A DNA stretch of 64,000 nucleotides, from NCBI GenBank assembly GCA_023266115.1, contig JAHFRU010000001.1, forward strand, positions 1-64,000. The letters run 5' to 3'. Source of the DNA: Gammaproteobacteria bacterium (GTDB taxonomy: Bacteria > Pseudomonadota > Gammaproteobacteria > VBWC01). Below, in pieces: positions 1 through 8,918 of this stretch (positions are counted from its first letter, which is position 1; the number at the start of each line of letters is the position of its first letter). Under the pieces are notes generated by a model, which saw only the letters and a list, made by a program, of their open reading frames with translations, was not told the DNA's origin and made no database searches. Made by a program: the position numbers and the translations under genes.

Positions 1-2
1 GC

Positions 3-131
3 CGGATCATCGATTATGTACTCGGATACACCAGCCGATTCAGACCTCATGCACACAACAACGGTTTGCCGCCTGTGGCGGCTGAACAGCAGTACTGGAA
101 TGCCCAGAAAACCGTGGCCAAAATGACTTGA
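3..131 (+). mobile_element. 3' end of an IS3-family transposase (OrfB, integrase core)
   Basis: An open frame enters from the left edge and ends at TGA 129-131, giving about 42 C-terminal residues. The pattern (Asp-Tyr, a short hydrophobic stretch, Arg-Phe-Arg-Pro-His, then Leu-Pro-Pro-Val and Glu-Gln-Gln-Tyr-Trp) resembles the end of IS3-type integrase-core transposases. Only the C-terminus is in the window, so I cannot tell whether the element is intact. A REP-like palindrome and tRNA-Phe follow. Confidence 0.7.
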
Positions 132-139
132 CCACTACA

Positions 140-176
140 GTAGCCTGGGTTAGCCGCACAGCGGCGTAACCCGGGG
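140..176. repeat. REP-like palindrome
   Basis: The stretch reads as GGGTTAGCCGC, a 3-nt loop, then GCGGCGTAACCC, so it can fold into a near-perfect hairpin. Its outer part (GTAGCC ... CCGGG) resembles the palindromes at 8842-8910 and 25257-25292. It lies just 3' of the transposase fragment. Confidence 0.6.
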
Positions 177-278
177 ACGTGGATTGGGCTGACGCGTAGG
201 TCGTGCCCCTCGGTTGTTGCGTACGCGCTGAGTTAAGATCGTGGCAGGTGGGCAAACGGCGCTCGTCGTGACAAAATA

Positions 279-318
279 AAAAAGGCCCGCCTGTACAGAT
301 AACAGGCAGGCCTTTTGT
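279..318 (-). terminator. Rho-independent terminator of tRNA-Phe
   Basis: On the minus strand a GGCCTGCCTGT / ACAGGCGGGCC hairpin is followed by a run of T. It lies immediately 3' of tRNA-Phe. Confidence 0.8.
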
Positions 319-328
319 TTTATCCCGA

Positions 329-404
329 TGGTGGCCAGGGACGGAATCGAACCGCCGACACGGGGATTTTCAGTCCCCTGCTCTACCGACTGAGCTACCT
401 GGCC
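329..404 (-). tRNA. tRNA-Phe (GAA)
   Basis: The 76-nt minus-strand sequence forms a full cloverleaf: 5' GGCCAGG pairs with CCTGGCC, the D arm reads AGCTCAGTCGGTAGAGC, the anticodon loop CTGAAAA gives GAA, and the T arm holds GGTTCGATTCC. The 3' CCA is encoded in the DNA. Confidence 0.97.
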
Positions 405-510
405 GGGAGGGCGTATTAGACCGATCGCGCCGTCATGAGTCAAGCCGGCGGGCCGGACCGGGCGCGATCGTACCGCTGCCGGAACCGGTCGACAGGATGC
501 AAACAAGGGG

Positions 511-1488
511 GTGCGTATTATCAATCAACCAATTACTGTGGTGCTGCTGCTGGGGCTGCTGATTCTCGGATCATGCGGTGACCGCCCGGCCGCGAGCAAG
601 GCACCCGCCACGGCCGGGCCACCGGATGACACGATGGTACGGATTCCGGAATCTGAGTTCATCATGGGCAGTGACAAGACGGATGCACGGGACATCCGCA
701 AGGAATTCGGCTTTAAGCGTGAGTTGTATCTCGACGAACATCCGCAGCATCGCGTGACACTGCCCGCGTTCCTTATCGATAAATTTGAAGTCGCGAATGC
801 CGCATACAAAAAATTCGCCGTGGCGACCTCCACGCCCGAGCCGGCACAATGGATACAAAACGGTTATAATGTGCGTGACAACCGTTGGAGCAGTTTCGGA
901 GTCGACGGACTGCGTATGATCGCGACCGAATATTTCGATCTGGATATGGATACGTCGATGATAGACCGGGACAGCCTGCTGGCAGAGTTCGCAAAGATAC
1001 AGGCCTATCGCGACACCCTGGCGGTCACCGGCGTCAGCTGGTACGACGCGTACAGTTATTGCAAATGGGCCGGCAAGCGGCTGCCATCGGAGGCCGAATG
1101 GGAGCGCGCCGCACGCGGCACCGACGGCCGCGAGTTTCCGTGGGGTGATGAATGGGACGAACAGAAAACCAATATCGGCAAGACCGGCGATGAACGCTAT
1201 TTCGGCGTCGCAGCACCGGGCTCGTTCGAGACCGATCGTACGCCGGAGGGCGTCTATGATCTCGCCGGCAATGTGTCCGAATGGGTGAACGACTGGTATC
1301 AGGCCTATTCCGGCTCGGATTACCGGCACGAATCGTTCGGTGAATTGACCAAGGTGGTGCGTGGTGGTGGCGCCGGTATCGGGCATTACGCGTTGAGTTA
1401 TTTCTTCCGCGGCGCGCGCCGCGGCTATACCGATCCTTCCAGTCTCAGCACGGATGTCGGTTTCCGTTGCGCGATGGATGCCGGCTAG
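511..1488 (+). CDS. SUMF1/FGE-sulfatase-domain lipoprotein
   Basis: 325 aa from a GTG start. The first 22 residues form a lipoprotein signal ending in a lipobox (Leu-Gly-Ser-Cys), so the product is probably lipid-anchored outside the inner membrane. From residue about 40 the protein follows the formylglycine-generating-enzyme fold: a Pro-x-x-x-Phe-x-Met-Gly start, GVSWYDA, the WAGKRLPSEAEWERAARG core, a YDLAGNVSEW motif and a GFRCA end. The paired cysteines that catalyse Cys-to-formylglycine conversion are absent near the VVRGGG segment, so sulfatase activation is unlikely. A second family member is at 57674-58738. The function is unknown. The only nearby SD (AAGGGG) is tight against the GTG. 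Confidence 0.85.
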   Translation: MRIINQPITVVLLLGLLILGSCGDRPAASKAPATAGPPDDTMVRIPESEFIMGSDKTDARDIRKEFGFKRELYLDEHPQHRVTLPAFLIDKFEVANAAYKKFAVATSTPEPAQWIQNGYNVRDNRWSSFGVDGLRMIATEYFDLDMDTSMIDRDSLLAEFAKIQAYRDTLAVTGVSWYDAYSYCKWAGKRLPSEAEWERAARGTDGREFPWGDEWDEQKTNIGKTGDERYFGVAAPGSFETDRTPEGVYDLAGNVSEWVNDWYQAYSGSDYRHESFGELTKVVRGGGAGIGHYALSYFFRGARRGYTDPSSLSTDVGFRCAMDAG

Positions 1489-1520
1489 TGAAAATTATCT
1501 GTATGCCTGGCATGTTTGAA

Positions 1521-1620
1521 TGCCGTTATTCCCGTACCCTCCGGGTATAAAGTTCGCGGGAATCCAGTGCCATTCACAACCGCTGGATTCCGGGTCTTCG
1601 CTGCGCCCGGAATGACGGCA
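1521..1620. repeat. Dispersed GTCATTCC/GGAATGAC-type repeat, copy 1
   Basis: A palindromic intergenic element with an arm ending GGGAATCCAG, a central CTGGATTCC and a terminal GGAATGAC. It shares these blocks with copies at 3008, 7575, 8572, 12559, 23042, 24858 and 25303. It fills the gap between the SUMF1 lipoprotein and yggX. Confidence 0.75.
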
Positions 1621-1649
1621 TGAGAATGAATCAGGGTATCCAACGGCAA

Positions 1650-1922
1650 TCACTTCTTCGGCGCGACGTAGCCTTCGGGTGCAGCCGACCCGCCACCGAA
1701 GAAGAATTTTTCCATCTCGCCTTCAAGATAGCTGCGCGATTTCGGATCCATCGGCGACAGCCGGTACTCGTTGATCAGCATCGTCTGATGCTTGAGCCAC
1801 ATCTGCCAGGCTTCCTGCGACACGTTGTCGAAGATGCGCTTGCCAAGGTCGCCGGGGTAGGGTTGTCTGCGCAGACCCTCGGCTTCCTTGCGCAGCTTTA
1901 CACAGTTAACAGTGCGTGACAT
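1650..1922 (-). CDS. yggX: Probable Fe(2+)-trafficking protein YggX
   Basis: 90 aa. It begins [10 protein letters not shown], with the conserved Cys7, followed by the LPYPG-like segment (here QPYPGDLG) and [18 protein letters not shown], all typical of the YggX family. The family protects Fe-S enzymes against oxidative damage in the cytosol and is usually about 90 aa. The start lies 17 nt inside the 3' end of mutY, the usual gammaproteobacterial mutY-yggX arrangement, so the two are probably translationally coupled. The C-terminus is extended by a Gly/Ala/Pro-rich tail. Confidence 0.95.
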   Translation of the reverse strand: MSRTVNCVKLRKEAEGLRRQPYPGDLGKRIFDNVSQEAWQMWLKHQTMLINEYRLSPMDPKSRSYLEGEMEKFFFGGGSAAPEGYVAPKK

Positions 1923-2982
1923 GGTTTTCTTTTTGGCCTTCAAGTTTATCGAGCAGACTCCGGACCGGAGCGGCCAGGCCGAGTCGTAGCGGCTGGCGGG
2001 CATTGTACCAGACGGTGCCGGGGCGCTCCATGACTGCCTGATCCTGGCGTGAGACACGCAGTATCAACGGCTGGATATCCAGACGAAAATGACTGAATAC
2101 ATGCGTCAGCGTCGGCCACGACTCCGTCGCGACAACCTTGCAATCCATGTGTTGATCACACCACGAAGCGATGTCGTCATGCGCGTCAGTTTCCGGAAAT
2201 CCCCATAGTCCGCCCCAGATTCCGGCGGGCGGCCGCTGTTGCAGCAGCACACTGCCTTGTTCGTCAACCAGTATCAGCATCGTCGTTGTGCGCAGCGGCG
2301 TCGACTGCCGCGGCCGCTTCACCGGGAATTTATCGGTGGCGTCCGACCGATACGCCGCGCAGTCGTCCATCACCGGGCAAGATACGCAGCGCGGCCGGGT
2401 GCGGGTACATACGGTGGCACCGATATCCATGATCGCCTGCGTATAGGCGGCGACGCGTTTATTCGGCGTGTAACGCTCGGCCAGTAACCACAGTAGTTTT
2501 TCCACCGCCGGACTTCCCGGCCAGCCGTCGACGGCATCGTGGCGCGCCAGCACGCGTTTGACGTTGCCATCGAGTATCGGATGACGCTGGTTGGCCGACA
2601 GCGCGAGGATCGCGCCGGCGGTTGACGGGCCGATACCCGGCAGGTTAACGGTATCGGCTATGTTCAGCGGAAATATCCCGTGGTGCTGCTGATGAACGAT
2701 ACCGGCGGTCTTGTGCAGATTGCGCGCGCGTGAGTAGTAACCCAGCCCGGACCACAGGTGCAACACCTCGTCGATACTCGCCCCGGCCAGCGTCTCGAGG
2801 TCAGGGAAGCGTTGCATGAATCGCTCAAAATAGGGGATGACCGTGGCCACCTGCGTCTGTTGCAACATGATCTCGGAAACCCACACGCGGTACGGTGTGG
2901 CGTCATGTTGCCATGGCAGATCCTGGCGGCCGTGCCGGTCGAACCACGCAAGCAGCCGTGAGCTGAAGGTCGGTACAGGCAT
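1906..2982 (-). CDS. mutY: A/G-specific adenine DNA glycosylase MutY
   Basis: 358 aa. It removes adenine mispaired with 8-oxoguanine. Visible features are the MLQQTQV motif near residue 40, the helix-hairpin-helix ([12 protein letters not shown]) followed by the catalytic-Asp region (ILDGNVKR), and a four-cysteine [4Fe-4S] loop with spacing C-x6-C-x2-C-x5-C at about residues 194-210. The C-terminal half is the NUDIX-like 8-oxoG recognition domain. MutM, its partner in the GO system, is at 44773. It is the first gene of the mutY-yggX operon. Confidence 0.97.
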   Translation of the reverse strand: MPVPTFSSRLLAWFDRHGRQDLPWQHDATPYRVWVSEIMLQQTQVATVIPYFERFMQRFPDLETLAGASIDEVLHLWSGLGYYSRARNLHKTAGIVHQQHHGIFPLNIADTVNLPGIGPSTAGAILALSANQRHPILDGNVKRVLARHDAVDGWPGSPAVEKLLWLLAERYTPNKRVAAYTQAIMDIGATVCTRTRPRCVSCPVMDDCAAYRSDATDKFPVKRPRQSTPLRTTTMLILVDEQGSVLLQQRPPAGIWGGLWGFPETDAHDDIASWCDQHMDCKVVATESWPTLTHVFSHFRLDIQPLILRVSRQDQAVMERPGTVWYNARQPLRLGLAAPVRSLLDKLEGQKENHVTHC

Positions 2983-3007
2983 CGCCTGGGGAACCTCTGA
3001 TTAGTTC

Positions 3008-3164
3008 GTCATTCCGGCCCCCCGCCTGCGCGGGGGCAGGCTGCGCGCAGCGGAGAGCCGGAATCCAGTGCTACAAATTCAACGGTTTACCGGATTCCTC
3101 GGCGGCCGTTCCCGACGCCGCTCTACCTCGCCCATCCATGGGCTCGCGCTTTCGCGGGAATGAC
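3008..3164. repeat. Dispersed GTCATTCC/GGAATGAC-type repeat, copy 2
   Basis: It starts GTCATTCCGG and ends GCGGGAATGAC, with internal GGAATCCAG and GGATTCCTCGGCGGC blocks also seen in other copies. It separates the AsmA gene's 3' end from the mutY promoter region. Confidence 0.8.
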
Positions 3165-3189
3165 AATATCAGAATAAATCAGCGCTTCC

Positions 3190-5370
3190 CTAGAACAATT
3201 TCTTTAGTTTGTCCTGGAGCTTGCCCTTCATCTCTTCACGCTTTTGTTCGGTTTGCTGTTTGACTTCTTCGCGTTTCTGTTCGATCTGCTGCTGTGCCTC
3301 GGCCTTTTTGGCATCAAGTTTGGCCTTCTCTTCGGCGCGCAGCTCCTCGACACGCTGCTTCGCCTTGTCCTTCAGCGCCTCGTCAAGCTCGACCTTGAAG
3401 GTCGGCTTGGTGAACGTGCCGCCGATGCGTAGCGGGATAGTCAGTCCCTTCAGCGAATCGAGGTCCTTGCCGGCCTGTCCCGTCTTGGAATCGACGAGCT
3501 TGATCATGGCGAGATAATCGAGCTCCTCGCTGACGAGGTTGGCAGTCCCCTTGCCGCCGACGCGCAACAACGGCGCCTTGACGCTCAGATCGTCGTTGCG
3601 CACCAGCCCGTTAGTGATTTGCAGCGAGCCGCTCATCTCCGAAAAATCCGTCTGACGCGGTTCTTTCTCGTCCGCCACCGGCTGTTTGTCGAAATGCGCC
3701 TTGGTATCGCGGATCATCTTCGCGATGTTGAGGCCCTTGACCGCGCCATCGGCAAACGAGAATGCGGCCGTGCCGTTGATGGTCTTGCGCGCCGCCTCGG
3801 GCGTGGTGCCGCGCAGCGTGATGTTTGCCTCGACGTTGGCGCGGCCGCTGACCATATCGTCGTTGATCATGTCCTTTAAAAGCGGTGCGGCCTGTACGCC
3901 GGTGAGCTTTTCGTTCAGCGACAACGCCAGCACGTTGCCGCGCGCATCGGCCTGGATATCACCGCTGTACTTACCGTCATAGAGCGTTGCGGACAAAGGA
4001 TGCAGCCGGATGACGCCGTCCTTTGCCAGCGTGGTGACGGTGATGTCGCTGCTGCGCATGTTCGACACCTTGACCTTGCCTAGCTTCAGCGTGCCGTCGA
4101 TATCGAGCTTGCGCAGTGTATCGAGCGGTACCGCGTCGGCGCCCGCCGCCGCCGCGCCGGCCGGTGTGCCGGCGACCGGTTGTTTGACCGGCGGCAGGTA
4201 GCGGTCGAGATCGATGTCGTTGACGTTCAGTTGGAAACGCAACGACTGCCTGGCGAAATCCTCGACCGACACCGCGCCATCCAGCTTTGTCGCATCAAGA
4301 TTTCCGCTCAGACGGCTGATCGCGACGCGCTTTGTTGTTCCGTTAAATTCGCTGTCGAGCGCGATATTCTGCAGCACCGCCGGATCGGCGGTTTCGATAA
4401 CGACATCCAGCAGGCCGAGCGTCTTTCGCGGTTCCGGTGCGGTGACCTTGAGTTGGCCGCGGTAATGCGGGTCGTCAATAAACGTGTCGGCATCGATCCG
4501 GCCCTGTATCGAAACGCCCATCGCCTGCACGCTTAACTTGTCCAGCGCCAGACGCTGCGTCGCCATATCGGCGTCGATGTCGGCTGCCAGATCCAGCTTC
4601 AGTTTTTTGCCTGGCAGGTCGTTGCCGCGCAGATTCGCACTGAATTGCAGGCCACCTATAGTGAACCGCTGCATCGTCTCGTCGATGCCGACCCGGGCCT
4701 TCATCGTCAGATTGCCGGCGATGGTTTCCGGTTTGCTGGCCACATCCAGCGCCATGCGTAGATCGAACGGTTTGCCGGGCGCAAGCGCGCCGGTCTCGAA
4801 CGAAAACTTGTCTACCGTGTAATGCTGATTGTTCTTGCGGTCGTCCCAGACCAGCCGTGCGTCCGTGATGCGCACGCCGCCGATGGCCAGTGCCGCCATC
4901 GCCGGCGCGGTACTGCCGGCGGTTTCTTTGGCGGGTTTCGCGGCCGCGGTATTGGCGGCGGGTTTGCCGCCGGCAAGATCTTCCCAGTTGGTCTTGCCGC
5001 TCTTGTCGGTGATCAGCTCCACTGCCAGGCCGCGCAGCGTGACCGTGTCCGTGCTGACCTTGCCGCGAAACAGCGGCAGTACCTCGACGCGGATCTCAGC
5101 GACGTCGAGTTTTGCGAAGGGAGCGGGACCGAAACCTGCGGCGTTGCCCAGTGCCATCTCGCCGACCGAGACGCCGAGCCACGGAAAAAACGACAGATCG
5201 ATACTGCCGCGTATGGCGAGATCACGGCCGGTGGACTCCTTGACCAGCACGCTGATTTCTCCCTTGTATTTGTCCGGATCAAACGTGGCGATGAATATCA
5301 CAACAGCGATCAGGAAGAGGGCCAGAAATCCGCCGACCGTCAGTAAGGAAATTTTCAGAATCTTGTTCAA
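3190..5370 (-). CDS. AsmA-family envelope protein
   Basis: 726 aa. It has an N-terminal membrane anchor (residues about 7-30) followed by a long periplasmic AsmA-type beta-rich region: FDPDKYKGEI near the start, then TGRDLAIRG and repeated motifs of the GxLxVxxxxLxGxxxS type. A Pro/Ala/Gly-rich low-complexity linker sits near residue 400. The C-terminal 60 residues are a Lys/Glu/Gln-rich coiled coil. AsmA-like proteins are linked to outer-membrane assembly and inter-membrane lipid transport; the specific role here is inferred only from family. It appears monocistronic. Confidence 0.9.
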   Translation of the reverse strand: MNKILKISLLTVGGFLALFLIAVVIFIATFDPDKYKGEISVLVKESTGRDLAIRGSIDLSFFPWLGVSVGEMALGNAAGFGPAPFAKLDVAEIRVEVLPLFRGKVSTDTVTLRGLAVELITDKSGKTNWEDLAGGKPAANTAAAKPAKETAGSTAPAMAALAIGGVRITDARLVWDDRKNNQHYTVDKFSFETGALAPGKPFDLRMALDVASKPETIAGNLTMKARVGIDETMQRFTIGGLQFSANLRGNDLPGKKLKLDLAADIDADMATQRLALDKLSVQAMGVSIQGRIDADTFIDDPHYRGQLKVTAPEPRKTLGLLDVVIETADPAVLQNIALDSEFNGTTKRVAISRLSGNLDATKLDGAVSVEDFARQSLRFQLNVNDIDLDRYLPPVKQPVAGTPAGAAAAGADAVPLDTLRKLDIDGTLKLGKVKVSNMRSSDITVTTLAKDGVIRLHPLSATLYDGKYSGDIQADARGNVLALSLNEKLTGVQAAPLLKDMINDDMVSGRANVEANITLRGTTPEAARKTINGTAAFSFADGAVKGLNIAKMIRDTKAHFDKQPVADEKEPRQTDFSEMSGSLQITNGLVRNDDLSVKAPLLRVGGKGTANLVSEELDYLAMIKLVDSKTGQAGKDLDSLKGLTIPLRIGGTFTKPTFKVELDEALKDKAKQRVEELRAEEKAKLDAKKAEAQQQIEQKREEVKQQTEQKREEMKGKLQDKLKKLF

Positions 5371-5595
5371 GTAAGCTCTCCGTAGCGGGTCGCCCGTTAT
5401 CAGGGAAGGTGCCGCGCGTCTTCGGTAGAAGAACGCATGTTGCAGAATTGCCTATAATCTAACACGATGGCCCCGTCGCTTACAGGTCGCGAGGTTGCCG
5501 AATGGATCATGCGGTGTGTATCCTGAGTGCTGACGTAACCGCGCATGTTCGCCAGCGGCGGCGTGCCGCCGCCGGTGCAGCCACGGCCAAACCCT

Positions 5596-6003
5596 ATGCC
5601 GACCTCAGCCGAACATAAAATCCGCGTTAACAGTGGCGACTATCCGGCCCGCGACGGACGGCTGCATACCCGCGTCTACAGCCAGAAGGAGCGGACCAGG
5701 CGCGCGGCACTGGCATGGCTCGGGTTCTGGTTGCTTGCCGCGCTGTCGATACCGATTGTCGTTGCGCACTTGATCCTGATCCCGGCGTTTTTGATTGCCG
5801 GACCGGTGGTTGCCTACCGGCGGTTGAAGATGCGGGAGGCCGCCGAAAAGGCCACCGGCTTCTGCCCGGTGCATGACGGCGAGTTCACCATGGAGTTGGA
5901 GGCCGGCGACACGCTGCCGATTTGGCAACCCTGCCCGGGATGTCATGCGCCGTTGCATCTGGTCGACGCGCTGGTAGACAATACGCGCTCCGAAAAACCC
6001 TGA
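5596..6003 (+). CDS. Membrane protein with a C-terminal Cys-rich (zinc-ribbon-like) motif
   Basis: 135 aa from ATG 5596; an upstream in-frame ATG at 5545 would add 17 residues. A basic N-terminus precedes a hydrophobic block (about residues 38-75) long enough for one or two membrane segments. The tail contains GFCPVHDGEF and WQPCPGCHAP, suggesting a Cys/His metal site. I do not recognise the family. No clear SD decides the start. Confidence 0.55.
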   Translation: MPTSAEHKIRVNSGDYPARDGRLHTRVYSQKERTRRAALAWLGFWLLAALSIPIVVAHLILIPAFLIAGPVVAYRRLKMREAAEKATGFCPVHDGEFTMELEAGDTLPIWQPCPGCHAPLHLVDALVDNTRSEKP

Positions 6004-6040
6004 ACCGGTCCTCGCGATACGACGAGGCAGAGGCCTGGCC

Positions 6041-6136
6041 ATGCGCGGAGCGTTCGCGATTTTTATATTGTTAATCATGATTGTATGCGGTATCGCGACG
6101 ATCCTGCTGATGCTGCGTTTGTTCGGCGTTCTGTGA
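6041..6136 (+). CDS. Possible 31-aa single-TM peptide
   Basis: ATG 6041 to TGA 6134-6136 encodes Met-Arg-Gly-Ala followed by an almost uninterrupted hydrophobic helix. AGAGG lies about 7 nt upstream. It is 37 nt downstream of the preceding membrane-protein gene. No family is recognised; it could be a chance ORF. Confidence 0.35.
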   Translation: MRGAFAIFILLIMIVCGIATILLMLRLFGVL

Positions 6137-6213
6137 GTACGCTCGCTGGCAACAGGTATTCAGGCCAACGCTTCGGCTGCGGCGGGGCCGTGGTACCATT
6201 CGCAGGCGGATAG

Positions 6214-6287
6214 TGGAGCGGGTGATGGGAATCGAACCCACGCTATCAGCTTGGGAAGCTGAAGTTCTACCATTGAACTACACCCGC
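6214..6287 (-). tRNA. tRNA-Gly (CCC)
   Basis: 74 nt on the minus strand including an encoded CCA. The acceptor GCGGGTG pairs with its 3' partner, the D arm is AGTTCAATGGTAGAACT, the anticodon loop TTCCCAA gives CCC, and the T arm contains GGGTTCGATTCCC. It closely follows the E. coli glyU pattern. Confidence 0.96.
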
Positions 6288-6435
6288 AGGGTGCATAACG
6301 CGGCACATTGTGACCGGTGGTCACGGGACGGTCAATCCTTGAAGGTGGTCCGGTTGCGGCGCACGTTATTGGCCTCGCGACCATTTTCCGGCCTGTTCTC
6401 GCGGTGGATCCGGTAGCTAACGACCGGACTCCATT

Positions 6436-6642
6436 ATGGAAATTATCGTCAATGGCGAAAAACGCCGCGCCGCCGACGGTCTGAATCTCGTCGGGTTGCT
6501 CGATGAACTGGGGTTCGGCGGAAAACGCGTGGCGGTTGAGCTGAATCTTGAGATCCTGCCACGCGATCGTCACGCCGGGTACCGCCTCCGCGACGGCGAC
6601 CGGCTGGAGATCGTCCAGGCCATAGGTGGTGGTGCCGATTGA
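6436..6642 (+). CDS. thiS: Sulfur carrier protein ThiS
   Basis: 68 aa, ubiquitin-like, beginning MEIIVNGEKR. It carries sulfur as a C-terminal thiocarboxylate for thiazole synthesis with ThiG. The C-terminus reads AIGGG followed by Ala-Asp rather than ending at the Gly-Gly that is activated, so two residues might have to be removed, or activation differs (see findings). It lies 81 nt upstream of thiG. I see no TPP riboswitch upstream. Confidence 0.9.
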   Translation: MEIIVNGEKRRAADGLNLVGLLDELGFGGKRVAVELNLEILPRDRHAGYRLRDGDRLEIVQAIGGGAD

Positions 6643-6723
6643 CCGGCCCGCCGCGTCGGGGTCTCTGATATATTCATAGGCTCCCGAGTTTTCGGCGTTA
6701 CACGTGTTGTCCAGGGAACCACA

Positions 6724-7539
6724 ATGCCGAGTGCCATCAAACCGAAAATCGTGAACGCCTCCGACGATGCGCTGGTCATCGCCGGCCGGCGTTATACCTC
6801 GCGCCTGCTGGTCGGCAGCGGAAAATACCGTGATCTGGAAGAGACCCGCCTGGCGACCGAGGCCAGCGGCGCCCAGATCGTGACCGTTGCGATACGCCGG
6901 TCGAACATCGGCCAGCAGCCGGGCGAGCCGAATCTGCTCGATGCCCTGCCGCCGGATCGTTACACCATCCTGCCGAACACCGCAGGCTGCTATACCGCCG
7001 AGGATGCGATACGCACCTGCCGTCTCGCGCGCGAACTTCTGGACGGCCACACTCTGGTGAAACTCGAAGTACTCGGTGACGAAAAGACGCTGTACCCGGA
7101 TGTGCCGGAGACGCTGAAGGCCGCGCAGATACTGATCAACGAGGGCTTCGACGTGATGGTCTACACCAGCGACGACCCGGTGGCCGCGCGCCGTTTCGAG
7201 GAGATGGGTTGTGTCGCGGTGATGCCGCTCGCGGCGCCTATCGGTTCCGGTCTCGGTATCCGCAATCCGTATAACATCCGCATCATTCTGGAAAACGCCA
7301 GGGTACCGATCCTGGTCGATGCCGGCGTCGGTACCGCCTCGGACGCGGCGATTGCGATGGAACTCGGCTGTGACGGCGTGCTGATGAACACCGCGATCGC
7401 GGCGGCGAAAAATCCGGTGCTGATGGCGTCGGCGATGAAAAAGGCCATTGAGGCCGGTCGCGAGGCATATCTCGCCGGCCGCATGCCGCGCAAGCTGTAC
7501 GCCAACGCGTCATCGCCGCTGGACGGCACGTTTTTCTGA
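6724..7539 (+). CDS. thiG: Thiazole synthase ThiG
   Basis: 271 aa (beta/alpha)8-barrel protein that makes the thiazole phosphate of thiamine from DXP, dehydroglycine or iminoglycine, and ThiS thiocarboxylate. Family signatures are RLLVGSGKY, the Schiff-base lysine in [23 protein letters not shown] and [11 protein letters not shown], with LMNTAIA near the end. The start ATG follows a CCAGGGAACC leader. The gene after it is trmB, beyond a repeat element. Confidence 0.97.
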   Translation: MPSAIKPKIVNASDDALVIAGRRYTSRLLVGSGKYRDLEETRLATEASGAQIVTVAIRRSNIGQQPGEPNLLDALPPDRYTILPNTAGCYTAEDAIRTCRLARELLDGHTLVKLEVLGDEKTLYPDVPETLKAAQILINEGFDVMVYTSDDPVAARRFEEMGCVAVMPLAAPIGSGLGIRNPYNIRIILENARVPILVDAGVGTASDAAIAMELGCDGVLMNTAIAAAKNPVLMASAMKKAIEAGREAYLAGRMPRKLYANASSPLDGTFF

Positions 7540-7574
7540 TTCTCCCGATTGGGGCCCTGATCAGGTCACGTGTC

Positions 7575-7747
7575 GTCATTCCCGCGCATGCGCGACTGCA
7601 TGGATGCAGGAAATACGAGCCCAGGGACGGGCGAGGTAGAGTCCTGCCGGGAGCAAGGACCGAGAGCGGCGTCTGGAACAGCCGCCGGGGAATCCAGTCC
7701 TCTGGTAATTTTCAGCAACTGGATTCCGGGTCTGTGCCCGGAATGAC
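7575..7747. repeat. Dispersed GTCATTCC/GGAATGAC-type repeat, copy 3
   Basis: It begins GTCATTCCCGCG and ends CCCGGAATGAC. It contains a segment (GGTAGAGTCCTGCCGGGAGC) whose reverse complement occurs in copies 4 and 7. It occupies most of the thiG-trmB gap. Confidence 0.85.
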
Positions 7748-7834
7748 GCGCTAGCAAGAAATTCCCTGCGGTATTCCGAAAGCGGTTTTTTAACGAGGCG
7801 GTTTACTCCTCACGGCACTATATTCGCATCACTA

Positions 7835-8518
7835 ATGAACGACGCAACACCCAGACGAACGGTCCGCAGCTTCGTGCGCCGCGAAGGGCGCATGACGGAG
7901 GCGCAACGGCGCGCGCTCGAGCAGTACTGGCCGCGCTATGGCGTTGACGTCGCCGGTCCGCTGGAACTCGCTGTCATTTTCGATCGCCCGGCACCGTGCA
8001 TCGTCGAAATCGGTTTCGGTATGGGCGACACGCTTATCGAGATGGCGCGCTGCCATCCCGATCCCAACTATCTGGGCATCGAGGTCTACCGGCCGGGCAT
8101 AGGCAGCGTGTTGCGGCAACTGGATGCCGCCGACATGCATAACGTGCGCGTCATCGCCGGCGATGCGATGGAGGTATTGCGCAACGCGCTGGCCGACGCG
8201 TCGCTGGACGCGATACACGTGTTCTTCCCGGACCCGTGGCCGAAGAAACGCCATCACAAACGCCGCATTATCCAGCCGGATTCAGTCGCGTTGTTTGCGC
8301 GCAAGCTGAGACCCGGCGGATTGCTGCATCTGGCGACCGACTGGCAGGAGTACGCGCAGCATATGCTTGCGGTAGTGACGGCTGAACCGGCATTGGTGAA
8401 TCGTGCGGGTGACGGTGGGTTTTCCGAGCGGCCGGCGTATCGGCCGCTGACCAAGTTCGAGCAGCGCGGCCAGCGGCTTGGTCACCAGGTTCGGGATTTA
8501 ATACTCGAACGACGATAG
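7835..8518 (+). CDS. trmB: tRNA (guanine-N7)-methyltransferase TrmB
   Basis: 227 aa. It methylates G46 of tRNA using SAM. It shows the Rossmann SAM motif EIGFGMGD (about residue 53), NYLGIEVY, the TrmB signature FFPDPWPKKRHHKRR, and an ATDWQEYA motif followed by the C-terminal TKFEQRGQRLGH. Length is normal for the family. thiG-trmB adjacency is common in related gammaproteobacteria. Confidence 0.96.
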   Translation: MNDATPRRTVRSFVRREGRMTEAQRRALEQYWPRYGVDVAGPLELAVIFDRPAPCIVEIGFGMGDTLIEMARCHPDPNYLGIEVYRPGIGSVLRQLDAADMHNVRVIAGDAMEVLRNALADASLDAIHVFFPDPWPKKRHHKRRIIQPDSVALFARKLRPGGLLHLATDWQEYAQHMLAVVTAEPALVNRAGDGGFSERPAYRPLTKFEQRGQRLGHQVRDLILERR

Positions 8519-8571
8519 TGGGTATCGTATGCTATTTTCAAAACGTGGTTGATATTCGGTAACTCCGCCTT

Positions 8572-8801
8572 GTCATTCCCGCGAGAGCGCGACTGCATGG
8601 AGGCAGGAGGTAGGGCGGCGGCGGGAACAGCCGCCGAGGAATCCAGTAATGCACTGCTTTAAAAGCACTGGATTCCGGGTCTCGACCATACGTTCCCGAC
8701 ATGGTCTCGGTCCTTGCTCCCGGCAGGACTCTACCTCGTCCATCCATGGACTCGTCCGCTACGCGCAGCCTGCCCCTGCGAAGGCGGGGGCCCGGAATGA
8801 C
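8572..8801. repeat. Dispersed GTCATTCC/GGAATGAC-type repeat, copy 4
   Basis: 230 bp, from GTCATTCCCGCG to CCCGGAATGAC. Its right part (TTCCCGACATGGTCTCGGTC, CTCTACCTCGTCCATCC, then CGCAGCCTGCCCCTGCGAA) is nearly identical to the right part of copy 7 at 24858-25039. Confidence 0.88.
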
Positions 8802-8841
8802 GATCGCCATGTGTTGTCACGTCATTTGGTCATTCTCAATA

Positions 8842-8910
8842 GTAGCCCGGATGAAGCACGGCGGAATCCGGGACAAAGGCGTGAATCCCCGGGTTGCGCC
8901 CGTGCTACAA
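8842..8910. repeat. GTAGCCCGGAT-type palindrome
   Basis: It runs from GTAGCCCGGATGAAGC through GCGGAATCCGGG to CCCCGGGTTGCGCCCGTGCTAC, so the ends are inverted. A shorter copy is at 25257-25292. Confidence 0.65.
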
Positions 8911-8918
8911 CAGAATAG

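Larger units (their letters stand above)
8519..8918. other. Gene-free interval between trmB and serB
   Basis: Convergent gap of 400 nt. It holds two repeat elements (8572-8801 and 8842-8910) and no credible gene; the ORFs in it are made of repeat sequence. Confidence 0.7.

Noticed and set aside
5605-6078. 157-aa minus-strand ORF opposite the 5596 gene
   Set aside because: Gln/Arg-rich composition typical of antisense frames in high-GC DNA; the plus frame has a TM segment and a Cys motif.
6288-6435. TPP riboswitch upstream of thiS
   Set aside because: The conserved CTGAGA and ACCTGA(T) elements were looked for and not found.
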